A DNA stretch of 64,000 bases from Collinsella sp. OM04-5 (GTDB lineage Bacteria > Actinomycetota > Coriobacteriia > Coriobacteriales > Coriobacteriaceae): contig NZ_QSUU01000004.1 in assembly GCF_003439125.1 (NCBI RefSeq), positions 1 to 64,000 on the forward strand, written 5' to 3'. Below, piece by piece: positions 27,452 through 35,713 of this stretch. The stretch's first letter is position 1, and every line of letters begins with the position of its first letter. A program made the translations under genes and the position numbers. A model generated the notes under the pieces. That model made no database searches. It was not told the origin of the DNA and saw only the letters and a list, made by a program, of their open reading frames with translations.

Positions 27452-27982
27452 TTAGGCGAGCTTGCGAGCGAGCTCTCGCACCTCTTCCAGCTTGGGCGAG
27501 GAGGCCATGCTGTCGCGCTCGGTCATACCGCTGATGGTGACAATGCCCTGGTCCTCCCACTTGCAGTATGCGCACGTGGACTTGTACATGGCGATCGCCG
27601 CATCATAGACGCCCTCGCTGTGGCTATCGAGCAAAAGGGCCGTCTTGGTGAACGGGAAGCCCGTAGCACCGAAGGCGTACAGGCGGTCGATGACAGCCTT
27701 CTCCTGCGCAGTGATATCGAACCAGTAGATAGGCGAGGCAAAGACGACCATATCTGCGTCTTTCAGCGACTCGATCACGTTGACCATGTCATCCTTCTGC
27801 ACGCAGACGCCCTCATGAGCGAAGCAGTACTGGCATCCCAAGCAGCCGGCGATCTTCTTGCTGGCAACGCGGACGACCTCGACCGTATTGCCGCCCTCAC
27901 GCGCGGTCTCGGCAAACGCCTCGACCATGGTATCGGTATTGGCGCCCTTACGCGGGCTGCCGCTCAATACAACGATATTCAT
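27452..27982 (-). CDS. Flavodoxin-fold NADPH-dependent FMN reductase
   Basis: 176-aa flavoprotein of the iron-sulfur flavoprotein/WrbA-like group. It has N-terminal VVLSGSPRKGANTDTM for FMN phosphate. CLGCQYCFAHEGVC is a cysteine cluster that in some homologues binds a 4Fe-4S centre. VVFASPIYWFDITAQEKAVIDR follows. It probably reduces quinones, azo dyes or metals, or senses redox state. The 204-bp gap upstream shows nothing I can name. Confidence 0.88.
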   Translation of the reverse strand: MNIVVLSGSPRKGANTDTMVEAFAETAREGGNTVEVVRVASKKIAGCLGCQYCFAHEGVCVQKDDMVNVIESLKDADMVVFASPIYWFDITAQEKAVIDRLYAFGATGFPFTKTALLLDSHSEGVYDAAIAMYKSTCAYCKWEDQGIVTISGMTERDSMASSPKLEEVRELARKLA

Positions 27983-28186
27983 AGGATTCCCTCTCCTTCA
28001 TGCTGCAGGCGCGCAGCATTTTTTCTTGTAACCAAAACAAATGGGGTTAATCAATCGCCAGCAGGCCATATCTCTTGCTCAAGTTCCCTAAAGAAGCTCA
28101 AGGCGATTGCAATTGCCTTATACAACATCGAAAACCAAAGAGGGGCCATAGCAACGTCGCCTGCCCGAAATGGCCTGCGGTTAAAA

Positions 28187-28741
28187 TCAACTACGGGGAT
28201 CGTGACGAGCCGATACCGCCCGCATGCCCCCTTCGGAATAGGCGCTGAGCAGCTCCTGAGCGTGGGCAAACTCGGGCCCTCGCCTCCAACCGAGCAGGCG
28301 GTTGACCGCGAGATTTCCCTGGACGTTGTGGACGAAGAGCAGATAGGCGTCCTCGCGCGAAAGCCCAGTCTCCTCCATGATCGAGGGAACCATCTGCTCG
28401 GCGCCGCGCTCGACGACGCGCTGTGCCACCCGGGCGTACGCGTCGTCATCCGAGTAGAGCAGATAATAGTCATCGTTTGCCGGCGGACGCTGGCAGAGGG
28501 CACCCGCCTCCGTTCCCTCGAGCGGCGGCACCGCCGCCAAGGCCTCGTCGATAAGCGCGTCGAGCAGGGCGAACTTGTCCTCGTAGTGCAGATAGAACGT
28601 GCCACGGTTGATATCGGCGCGGCGGCAGATATCCGCTACCGTCATCTTCGCGAAGCCGACCTCGGCCAGCAGCGCGAAGAACGCCTCCCGTATGACCGAG
28701 AGTGTATAGCGTCGGCGACGATCGATCTTCCCCGCTTCCAT
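28187..28741 (-). CDS. TetR-family repressor of sirtuin cassette 1
   Basis: 184-aa regulator. The N-terminal helix-turn-helix is GFAKMTVADICRRADINRGT with FYLHYEDK, and the ligand domain follows. It is divergently transcribed from the first sirtuin gene with a 143-bp shared control region. The ATG at 28741 has GGAGGGG upstream. A close paralogue (31472-32032) sits in the same place in a second cassette, so the regulator and sirtuins evidently move or duplicate as a unit. Confidence 0.9.
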   Translation of the reverse strand: MEAGKIDRRRRYTLSVIREAFFALLAEVGFAKMTVADICRRADINRGTFYLHYEDKFALLDALIDEALAAVPPLEGTEAGALCQRPPANDDYYLLYSDDDAYARVAQRVVERGAEQMVPSIMEETGLSREDAYLLFVHNVQGNLAVNRLLGWRRGPEFAHAQELLSAYSEGGMRAVSARHDPRS

Positions 28742-28884
28742 TACCCCTCCAATTGCAACGCTCGACAATGCCCGGCAATCGTTCGTTTATCAACGGCGCA
28801 TCGAAGCTGTTCATTGCTCTCGCACAAATCAACATGGATACTTTTTATCAACACCTGTTCATAATAGCTGAAAGAAGGTATCCA
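28742..28884. promoter_or_regulatory. Divergent tetR/sirtuin control region, cassette 1
   Basis: Blocks conserved with the paralogous region at 32033-32175 are CGACAATG, GTTCGTTTATCAAC (28781-28794), GTTCATTGC, and ACTTTTTATCAACACCTGTT (28840-28859). The shared core TTTAT(C/A)(A/G)AC occurs twice in each region as a direct repeat and is the best operator candidate. A possible tetR promoter is TTGATA-N17-CATTGT on the minus strand. Confidence 0.55.
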
Positions 28885-29850
28885 GTGACTCTGTACGAGC
28901 AGTTCGTTATCGAGCTCACCAACCAATCGTTTTCCCTTCAGGCCGCCTATCGCAGCGGCGGCACGCCCTATGAGCTGAGTGACCGCGAGCCTAAGCCCTA
29001 CGAGCAGCAAATTGAGGACGTCGCCCGCATGATCGATGAAGCCGATTGCGTGCTTGTGGGCGGGGCCTCCGGTCTCTCCGCGGCAGGCGGCGGCGACTTC
29101 TACTACGAAGACAACGCAACCTATCGCAAGCATTTCGGCAAATTCGCCGAGCGTTACGGTTTCAAGGGCGCTTTCGAGGGGTCGTTCTACCGTTGGCCCA
29201 CCGCCGAGGCGCGCTGGGGATACCTCGCCACCTTCCTCGACACCACGCTCAACGCCCCGCTGCGCAAGCCCTACAGGGACCTCGACGCCATTCTCGCCGA
29301 GAAGGATTTCTTCGTGCTCACCACCAACCAGGACACGCAGTTTGTGAAGCTCTATCCCTGGGAGAAAGTGGCAGAGATCCAAGGCGACCACCGCTTCTTT
29401 CAGTGCTCCCACTGTTGCACCGACGAGGTGTGGAACGCGGTCGAGCCGGTCTCCCACATGGTAGAGGCCATGGGAGACGGCCTTGAGGTTCCGACAGAGA
29501 TCGTGCCGCGCTGCCCGCACTGCGGGGCAGAGGCGTTCCCCTGGGTTCGCGGCTACGGCAACTTCCTGCAGGGCGAGCTCTACGAGGAGCAGTACCACAA
29601 GGTGTCCGACTGGCTCGACGCGCACGCGCGGCAGAGGATCCTTTTCCTCGAGCTGGGCGTGGGCCGCATGACGCCCGCGTTTATCCAGGAGCCGTTCTGG
29701 GCCCTCACGGCGCAGTTGTCGCAGGCTAGCTACATCGCCGTGAACAACAGGACGCAGTTTCTCCCCCGCGCGATCGAGGATCGGGGGCTCGCCGTTCGCG
29801 CCGACATCGCCGACGTGCTCGCCGACGTGCGCAAGACGCTGGGGAGGTAG
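28885..29850 (+). CDS. Class M-type sirtuin (Sir2-like ADP-ribosyltransferase) A
   Basis: 321-aa Sir2-fold protein. The NAD motif is VLVGGASGLSAAGG (about residues 57-69), followed by TTNQDTQF (146-153). EIQG (164-167) stands where deacylase sirtuins have the catalytic histidine (HG); here it is Gln166. A zinc knuckle is formed by C174/C177 and C210/C213. Gln for His is a feature of macrodomain-linked SirTM enzymes, which ADP-ribosylate rather than deacylate. No macrodomain or lipoyl-carrier gene is seen nearby. It starts with GTG after AAGAAGG; the paralogue at 32176 has ATG at the same site. Confidence 0.82.
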   Translation: MTLYEQFVIELTNQSFSLQAAYRSGGTPYELSDREPKPYEQQIEDVARMIDEADCVLVGGASGLSAAGGGDFYYEDNATYRKHFGKFAERYGFKGAFEGSFYRWPTAEARWGYLATFLDTTLNAPLRKPYRDLDAILAEKDFFVLTTNQDTQFVKLYPWEKVAEIQGDHRFFQCSHCCTDEVWNAVEPVSHMVEAMGDGLEVPTEIVPRCPHCGAEAFPWVRGYGNFLQGELYEEQYHKVSDWLDAHARQRILFLELGVGRMTPAFIQEPFWALTAQLSQASYIAVNNRTQFLPRAIEDRGLAVRADIADVLADVRKTLGR

Positions 29851-29853
29851 CAC

Positions 29854-30552
29854 ATGGAAACGGTGAAAGCAGTTCGCATAGGCACGGCGCTTTCCGAGGC
29901 GGATCTTGTCATCATCGGCGCCAGCAACGGGCTGGACATGGCAGAGGGGCTCAACCTCTTCTGCGCCGATGCTCATTTCCGAGAGGCGTACGGCGACCTC
30001 GCTCAGGCCGACGGCATCGGCTGCATGCTGCAGGGGCTCGCCTCCCCGGATGCCAGCGTGCGAAGCCGATGGGTCGAGCGGTTCCATCAAAAGGAGTATG
30101 TCGAGTATGAGCCCAGCCCGCTCATGAACGGGCTGCGGCGTCTTACAGAGCACGCCGACGCCTTCGTGATCACGTGCAATATCGACGGGCACTTCGTACG
30201 CGCAGGGTTCAACGAGAACCGCGTGCTCGAGACGGAGGGGAGCATACGCACGTCGATCGACGAGCGGCGTCTCGCCCATCCAGACGCCCTCGCCATGACC
30301 CAGCTCGACGAGCTCGCGCGTCTTGTGCAAGCCCATCGCAACGGCAGGGTCGCCATCCTCGAACTTGGCGTGGGACTGCACAACGGCGTCATAAAGCGCA
30401 TGCTCGCCCAGATCGCGAACGCCTGCGAGCACGCCACCTACATCGTGTTCAACTACGGCCAGGCCATGGCGCCCGACGCTTCGTGCGAGACGATTCTCGT
30501 TGACGGCGATATGGCCCCGGCTTTCGAGGAGATCGCCCGATGCCACCCCTAG
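29854..30552 (+). CDS. Degenerate Sir2-like protein B
   Basis: 232-aa protein between two sirtuin genes. It keeps a Sir2-like nucleotide motif (VIIGASNGLDMAEG), a TCNIDGHF segment aligning with T-N-x-D, and VAILELGVGLHNG matching the third sirtuin's LLLELGVGEMTPG. The zinc-binding cysteine module and the Q-G segment are absent. It is therefore probably a non-catalytic partner or NAD/ADP-ribose binder. It starts three bases after gene A and overlaps gene C by 13 bases, so all three are one operon. Confidence 0.7.
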   Translation: METVKAVRIGTALSEADLVIIGASNGLDMAEGLNLFCADAHFREAYGDLAQADGIGCMLQGLASPDASVRSRWVERFHQKEYVEYEPSPLMNGLRRLTEHADAFVITCNIDGHFVRAGFNENRVLETEGSIRTSIDERRLAHPDALAMTQLDELARLVQAHRNGRVAILELGVGLHNGVIKRMLAQIANACEHATYIVFNYGQAMAPDASCETILVDGDMAPAFEEIARCHP

Positions 30553-31388
30553 AAAGAGAAGCGCGTAGGCTTCGAAGCCTTATCGACGATGCCGACGCCA
30601 TCATCGTCGGCATCGGCTCGGGCATGTCGAGCGCCGCCGGGTTCAACCATTACAACCGCGCGGGCATGGCGCGCGCAGGAATGGCGGACTGGCAGCAAGC
30701 CTTTGGCTTCAAGAGCCTTTTCGACGGCTTCTACCACCTCTACCCCAGCCTCGAGCAGCAATGGGCCTACTACGCGCGATATATCGATTTCATGCTGCGC
30801 GAGCCGACCTCGCAGCCCTATCTCGACCTACGGTCCCTCATCGGCCATAAGGACTACTTCATCCTGAGCACCAATGTAGACACCCAAGTCGAGAAGACGT
30901 TTCCCACCGAGAGGATCTGCAACTATCAGGGAAGCTTCGCGCACCTTCAATGCAAGCAGCCATGCTGCGACGAGCTCTTCGATGCGAGCCCCTACGTCGA
31001 GCGCATGCTCGCGGGCATGGCGGGGTTCGAGATCCGCAGCGAGGATGTCCCCCGATGCCCGCACTGCGGCTGGCAGCTTGTGCCGTGGGTGCGCGACGAC
31101 ACGTTTCTGCAGGGTGCGGCATGGCGCGAGAGCCTCGGACGATACGAGCGCTTCGTGCGCGAGCGCAGCGATCGCCGCGTGCTGTTGCTGGAGCTCGGCG
31201 TGGGCGAGATGACCCCCGGCATCATCACGCTCCCGTTCTGGAGCATGACCGCGAAGCTGCCGGATGCGCACCTTTTGAGCGTAAACATCTCGGGCGACTC
31301 GGCTCCGTTGCAGCTTGGAAGCAAGGCAGGGGCGATCCAGGCCGATTTGGGCGCCCTGCTCTCGGTGGCGCGGGCAGGTGGCGAGTAA
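30540..31388 (+). CDS. Class M-type sirtuin C
   Basis: 282-aa Sir2-fold protein with IIVGIGSGMSSAAG (about residues 21-34), STNVDTQV (110-117) and NYQG (128-131). Gln130 replaces the catalytic histidine. Zinc cysteines are C138/C142 and a later CPHC. It shares the C-terminal LLLELGVGEMTPG...FWSMTAKLPDA block with genes A and B. A nearly identical C-terminal part survives at 34158-34904. The target of this family member is unknown. Confidence 0.8.
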   Translation: MPPLEREARRLRSLIDDADAIIVGIGSGMSSAAGFNHYNRAGMARAGMADWQQAFGFKSLFDGFYHLYPSLEQQWAYYARYIDFMLREPTSQPYLDLRSLIGHKDYFILSTNVDTQVEKTFPTERICNYQGSFAHLQCKQPCCDELFDASPYVERMLAGMAGFEIRSEDVPRCPHCGWQLVPWVRDDTFLQGAAWRESLGRYERFVRERSDRRVLLLELGVGEMTPGIITLPFWSMTAKLPDAHLLSVNISGDSAPLQLGSKAGAIQADLGALLSVARAGGE

Positions 31389-31471
31389 CGCGGAGCGGTA
31401 GACGCGCAATGAGGTTTTAGCCGCAGCCTCCGAACGAGAGGGCTCGGAGGCTGGTATTCCTGAATCGCAGG

Positions 31472-32032
31472 TCACGATGGGTTATCGGAATCGCGAAGAG
31501 CGGATACCGCCAGTAAGCCCCCTTCGGAATAGGCGTTGAGCAGCTCCTGGGCATGGGTGAACTCGGGGCCTCGTCTCCAGCCGAGCAGGCGGTTGACGGC
31601 CAGATTGCCCTGGACGTTGTGGACGAAGAGCAGGAAGGCGTCTTCGCGTGAAAGCCCTGTTTTCTCCATGACCCAGGGAACCATCTGCTCCGCTCCGCGT
31701 TCTATGACGCGCTGGGCTACGCGAGCGTATGAGTCGCTGTCCGAATAAAGCAGGCGATAATCGTCGTCTGCCGGCGGACGCTGGCAAAGCGTTGCCGATT
31801 CAACCCCCTCAAGCGGGGGAGCCGCTGCCAATGCCTCGTCGATAAGCGCATCGAGCAGCGCGTACTTATCCTCGTAATGCAGATAGAACGTTCCCCGGTT
31901 GATCTCGGCGCGGCGGCAGATGTCCGCCACCGTCATCTTCGCGAAGCCGACCTCGGCCAGCAGCGCGAAGAACGCCTCCTGTATGACCGAGAGGGTGTAG
32001 CGCCGCCGGCGGTCGATCTTGGTTTCTCCCAT
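31472..32032 (-). CDS. TetR-family repressor of sirtuin cassette 2
   Basis: About 186 aa, a close paralogue of the repressor at 28187: GFAKMTVADICRRAEINRGT with FYLHYEDK, and a matching ligand domain (QRVIERGAEQMVPWVMEKTG). It is intact although the divergent sirtuin operon it should control is broken. It may cross-regulate cassette 1. The start is taken at the ATG (MGETKIDRRRR), homologous to the other repressor; upstream in-frame GTG codons lie inside the control region. Confidence 0.88.
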   Translation of the reverse strand: MGETKIDRRRRYTLSVIQEAFFALLAEVGFAKMTVADICRRAEINRGTFYLHYEDKYALLDALIDEALAAAPPLEGVESATLCQRPPADDDYRLLYSDSDSYARVAQRVIERGAEQMVPWVMEKTGLSREDAFLLFVHNVQGNLAVNRLLGWRRGPEFTHAQELLNAYSEGGLLAVSALRDSDNPS

Positions 32033-32175
32033 CGCCTCTCCAATCTGAGTCGTTTGACAATGTCCAGTAGCTGTTCGTTTATCGACAGGTGCACGCGTTT
32101 GTTCATTGCCCCTGCGAAAATCAACAAGGATACTGTTTATAGACACCTGTTTTTTATAGCTGAAAGGGAGCACGG
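32033..32175. promoter_or_regulatory. Divergent tetR/sirtuin control region, cassette 2
   Basis: Paralogue of 28742-28884. Conserved blocks are CTGTTCGTTTATCGAC (near 32071) and ACTGTTTATAGACACCTGTT (near 32132), followed by ATAGCTGAAAG before the sirtuin start. The blocks persist although the downstream gene is truncated, which is useful for footprint-style comparison. Confidence 0.55.
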
Positions 32176-32376
32176 ATGACCCTGTGCGAGAAGCTCGGCA
32201 TCGGGCTTGTCAGCCGATCGTTTTCCCATCGGGCCGTCTATCGAAACGGCGGCACGTCATACGATTTGAGCGATTGCGAGCCTGCTGCTTGCAAGCAAGA
32301 TATCGAGGCTTTTGCCCGCAAGGTGGGGAAGGCTGATTGCGTGTTTACGGGAGAGGCAGGTAGGCAGGCGTTATGA
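32176..32376 (+). pseudogene. N-terminal fragment of sirtuin A paralogue
   Basis: 66 codons aligning with residues 1 to about 60 of the gene at 28885 (MTLCEK.., then YRNGGTSYDLSDCEP, and ADCVFTGEAG against ADCVLVGGASG). Homology stops at the NAD-binding loop, where the radical SAM pair begins. The frame ends by overlapping the ATG of the next gene (ATGA). It marks the left junction of the replacement. Confidence 0.8.
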
Positions 32377-33062
32377 GCATCTGCATCAAAAATCAGATTC
32401 AGAATATGAATATCGTCATCGGCTGCACGGTGGGGTGTCCATATTGCTATGCCCGTAACAATGTGAAACGTTGGCATATGATTGACGACTTCGCTGATCC
32501 TGCGTTCTTCCCGAGCAAGCTCAAGATGATGGAAAAGAAACGCCCGCAGAACTTTCTCCTTACCGGCATGAGCGATCTCTCCGGGTGGAAGCTGGAATGG
32601 CGAGACGAGGTATTTGCAAAGATCCATGAGAATCCACAGCATCAGTTCCTGTTCCTGACCAAGAGACCCGATTTGCTGGATTTAGATACCGACCTGGAAA
32701 ACGCATGGTTCGGCGTTACGGTGACGAGGAAAGCGGAGCTGTGGCGTATCGACGCCCTTCGGAAAAACGTCAAAGCAAATCACTTCTTCGTTACTTTTGA
32801 GCCGCTATTCGACGATCCCGGTACGGTCGACCTTTCCGGAATCAACTGGATCGTCGTCGGTACCATGACCGGGGCGCAGAGCAGGAAGGTTCATACGGAA
32901 CCGGAGTGGGCATGGTCTTTGACGGACCAGGCGCACGCGCTTGGCATTCCAATGTTTATGAAGGAAGACCTCGTCTCTGTCATAGGGGACGAAAACATGA
33001 TTCAGGAATTGCCGGAAGAATTCGAAAGAGTGCTGGAGGTGCAGAGAACATGGCGGAAGTGA
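32373..33062 (+). CDS. Radical SAM mobile pair protein A (DUF5131-like)
   Basis: 229-aa protein with the radical SAM cluster motif CTVGCPYCYAR (CX3CX2C). Segments FLFLTKRPD, WFGVTVTRK and FEPLFDDPG are typical of the phage Gp37/Gp68-like DUF5131 family. It overlaps the next gene, which encodes the second half of the pair. Pairs of this kind occur together in scattered, mobile contexts with no known reaction. Base composition and codon use look less GC-rich than the flanking sirtuin genes, consistent with transfer. Confidence 0.82.
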   Translation: MSICIKNQIQNMNIVIGCTVGCPYCYARNNVKRWHMIDDFADPAFFPSKLKMMEKKRPQNFLLTGMSDLSGWKLEWRDEVFAKIHENPQHQFLFLTKRPDLLDLDTDLENAWFGVTVTRKAELWRIDALRKNVKANHFFVTFEPLFDDPGTVDLSGINWIVVGTMTGAQSRKVHTEPEWAWSLTDQAHALGIPMFMKEDLVSVIGDENMIQELPEEFERVLEVQRTWRK

Positions 33063-33958
33063 TCGATGGAATCCTCATCAATGAGGTGGAAGCAAAGAAC
33101 ATCATGACCAAGTCCAGCCTGCCGGTAGGCGGCTACTCGGTCAATCCCTATGTAGGCTGCACGCATGCCTGCAAGTATTGCTATGCCTCCTTTATGAAGC
33201 GCTTTACCGGACACAAGGAGGAATGGGGCACCTTTCTTGATGTGAAGCATTGGCCGGAAATCAAGAATCCGAAGAAATACTCTGGACAGCGGGTGGTTAT
33301 CGGTTCTGTGACGGATGGCTACAATCCACAGGAGGAGCGATTCGGGAATACCAGGAAACTCCTGGAGCAGCTGATTGGCAGCGATGCAGATATTCTGATC
33401 TGCACAAAGTCCGATCTTGTGGTACGGGATATCGATCTGCTGAAGAGGCTTGGACGAGTGACCGTTTCATGGTCGATCAACACGCTGGATGAGAACTTCA
33501 AGAACGATATGGACTCCGCGTCGAGCATCGAGCGTCGTATCGCTGCTATGAAGCAGGTGTATGACGAAGGTATCCGTACGGTCTGCTTCGTGTCCCCGGT
33601 ATTTCCCGGCATCACGGATTTTGAGATGATTTTTGAGCGAGTAAAGGATCGGTGCGATTTGTTTTGGCTCGAAAATCTCAATCTTCGGGGTGGTTTCAAA
33701 AAAACGATCCTGGATTATATCGCCGAGAAACATCCCAATCTCGTACCGCTTTACGATGAGATCTATAACAAGCGCAACCGTAGCTATTTTGAAGCGCTTG
33801 AAGTAAAAGCCGAGGAAATGGCCAAGAAGTACGATTGCCCCTTTGTGGACAACGAAATGCCTTATGGCAGAGTCCCCCAGGGGCATCCGGTGATCGTGGA
33901 CTACTTCTATCACGAGGAAGTCCGAGGGTCAGATAATAGCGGAAAAAGAAATCGTTAA
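33050..33958 (+). CDS. Radical SAM mobile pair protein B (SPL-like)
   Basis: 302-aa protein with NPYVGCTHACKYCYASFMKR (CX3CX2C) and GSVTDGYNPQE, followed by TVSWSINTLDENFKNDMD. This resembles the spore photoproduct lyase/PA0069-type radical SAM group. The ATG at 33050 lies inside the end of gene A with GGAGG ten bases upstream, giving tight translational coupling. Substrate unknown. The two genes together occupy the space where the middle of sirtuin cassette 2 should be. Confidence 0.82.
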   Translation: MAEVIDGILINEVEAKNIMTKSSLPVGGYSVNPYVGCTHACKYCYASFMKRFTGHKEEWGTFLDVKHWPEIKNPKKYSGQRVVIGSVTDGYNPQEERFGNTRKLLEQLIGSDADILICTKSDLVVRDIDLLKRLGRVTVSWSINTLDENFKNDMDSASSIERRIAAMKQVYDEGIRTVCFVSPVFPGITDFEMIFERVKDRCDLFWLENLNLRGGFKKTILDYIAEKHPNLVPLYDEIYNKRNRSYFEALEVKAEEMAKKYDCPFVDNEMPYGRVPQGHPVIVDYFYHEEVRGSDNSGKRNR

Positions 33959-34157
33959 ACGGAAACCGACGACGATTCGCTCGAGCGATTAGCGTCCACG
34001 CGTGGCTTCTGCCGATTGGCGCAACGGGCGACGGATTAAGGGATCGCTCGGGCGGATGATCCCGCTGCAGTACAGGCGGTCGCTCAATTTAGCGGCATGA
34101 GCGTTTTCGCACGGAAAACCAGTATCCCCTGTGCCGAGTTTAATCGTAGCGAATACA

Positions 34158-34904
34158 ATGGGCACTGAGCATCAATCGAAAGTAGTCAAGAGCCTTTTCG
34201 ACGGCTTCTACCACCTCTACCCCAGCCTCGAGCAGCAGTGGGCATACTATGCGCGATACATCGACTTCATGCTGCGCGAGCTGGCCTCGCAGCCCTATCT
34301 CGACCTACGGTCCCTCATCGGCCATAAGGACTACTTCATCCTGAGCACCAATGTGGACACCCAGGCCGAGAAGACGTTTCCCGACGAGAGAACCTGTAAC
34401 TATCAGGGAAGCTTCGCGCACCTTCAGTGCAAGCAGCCATGCTGTGACGAGCTCTTCGACGCGAGCCCCTACGTCGAACGCATGCTCGCGGGCATGGCGG
34501 GGTTCGAGGTCCTCAGCGAGGATATCCCCCGATGCCCGCATTGCGGCTGGCAGCTTGTGCCGTGGGTGCGCGACGACACGTTTCTGCAAGGCGGAGCATG
34601 GCGCGAGAGCCTCGAACGATACGAACGCTTTGTGCGCGAGCGCAGCAGTGGCCGCGTGCTGTTGCTGGAGCTCGGCGTGGGCGAGATGACCCCCGGCATC
34701 ATCACGCTCCCGTTCTGGAGCATGACCGCGAAGCTGCCGGATGCGCACCTTTTGAGCGTAAACATCTCGGGCGACTCGGCTCCGTTGCAGCTTGGAAGCA
34801 AGGCAGAGGCGATCCAGGCCGATTTGGGCGCCCTGCTCTCGGCGGCGCGGACGGGCGACGAGCAGCGCAGTTCATCGCGCCGTGTTTCATGCGTGGACGC
34901 TTAA
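34158..34904 (+). pseudogene. C-terminal fragment of sirtuin C paralogue
   Basis: From about 34188 on, the product matches sirtuin C from SLFDGFYHLYPSLEQQ to the end (STNVDTQAEKTF, NYQGSFAHLQCKQPCC and CPHCGW kept). The NAD-binding N-terminus, about 58 residues, is missing. Codons before 34188 are unrelated. The last ~18 residues differ where the sequence runs into the IS200/IS605 end. Probably non-functional. Confidence 0.8.
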
Positions 34905-34907
34905 ATC

Positions 34908-35660
34908 AAAACCACCCCTAGAAGGGGTGGTTTGCTCTTAGGGTGTAACCCTTGGATTTCCGGCACGCGTCTAAAGGCGCCGGCCCTCACGGGGTTCGGG
35001 CCGCACTGCAGATTGACCCGTGACGGGCCGGTCAAACCGGCGCTATTTACGCCCCGGCCCCCTATCGAAGGGGTCCTCGTACTCCTTGGCGCTCAGCCGG
35101 TCGAGCGCGATGTCGGCCTTCTCCTGCTCCCGGATGTACTTCGCGATCGTGGCCTCGTTCAGGCCGACGGTGGACACGCAGTGGCCCTCGGCCCAGAACT
35201 TCCTGTTGCCGAACTTGTACTTCATGTTCGCGTGCCTGTCGAATACCATCAGCGAGCTCTTCCCCTTCAGGTAGCCCATCACGCTCGACACGCTGTACTT
35301 CGGCGGTATCGCCAGCAGCATGTGGACGTGGTCGGGCATCAGGTGCCCCTCGATGACCTCTATCCCCTTGTACTGGCAGAGCTTCCTGAAGATCTCCCCA
35401 AGGTCGGACCTTATTTGGTTGTAGATGACTTTGCGCCTATACTTCGGCGTGAACACGACGTGGTACTTGCACGTCCACTTCGTGTGCGACAGGCCGTAGG
35501 CCTTCTGGGCCATACGCCACCACCGCCCTCTCGACTCGGATTCCTTGCGGCCTGAACAATCGCAAGTGTCCGGCGAGGGGGCGGCTTTGTAAAGCCGTTT
35601 GGCCCCACCCGCATAGCGGGTGGTTTCTGATGCGGCGCGCTGCGCGCCCCGCACAGGCTA
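34908..35660 (-). mobile_element. IS200/IS605-type element
   Basis: A TnpA-only element. The left boundary shows the hairpin AACCACCCC / GGGGTGGTT at about 34909-34931. The other end carries the GCGGGTGGTTT and CGCGCTGCGCGC / AGGCT-AAAGCCT structures near 35612-35668. Subterminal hairpins instead of terminal inverted repeats are characteristic. Exact ends are uncertain by tens of bases. It lies immediately after the truncated sirtuin. Confidence 0.72.
35043..35513 (-). CDS. tnpA: IS200/IS605 family Y1 transposase TnpA
   Basis: 156-aa HUH-type single-strand transposase. It opens HTKWTCKYHVVFTPKYRRKV, has the metal-binding HUH in HLMPDHVHML, and a catalytic tyrosine in ATIAKYIREQEK. The length matches the family (about 130-155). 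The start at MAQKAYGLSH is chosen by homology; upstream codons are in the element's non-coding end. It appears intact, so the element may still move. Confidence 0.92.
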   Translation of the reverse strand: MAQKAYGLSHTKWTCKYHVVFTPKYRRKVIYNQIRSDLGEIFRKLCQYKGIEVIEGHLMPDHVHMLLAIPPKYSVSSVMGYLKGKSSLMVFDRHANMKYKFGNRKFWAEGHCVSTVGLNEATIAKYIREQEKADIALDRLSAKEYEDPFDRGPGRK

Positions 35661-35676
35661 AAGCCTGTAAATAAAA

Positions 35677-35709
35677 ATACCCCCGATTCCAAGTGGAAAT
35701 CGGGGGTAT
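35677..35709. terminator. Bidirectional hairpin terminator
   Basis: ATACCCCCGATT / AATCGGGGGTAT stem with a nine-base loop and A-rich left flank, between the IS element and the restriction gene. The following stretch to 36147 contains no gene I can support. It does carry GGCTTGCCCATGAGT(T/C)GACGA near 35795, repeated near 43918. Confidence 0.75.
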
Positions 35710-35713
35710 CTCA

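Noticed and set aside
28741..30546. 601-codon minus-strand frame across sirtuin genes A and B
   Set aside because: Antisense shadow; the plus-strand genes have clear motifs and overlaps.
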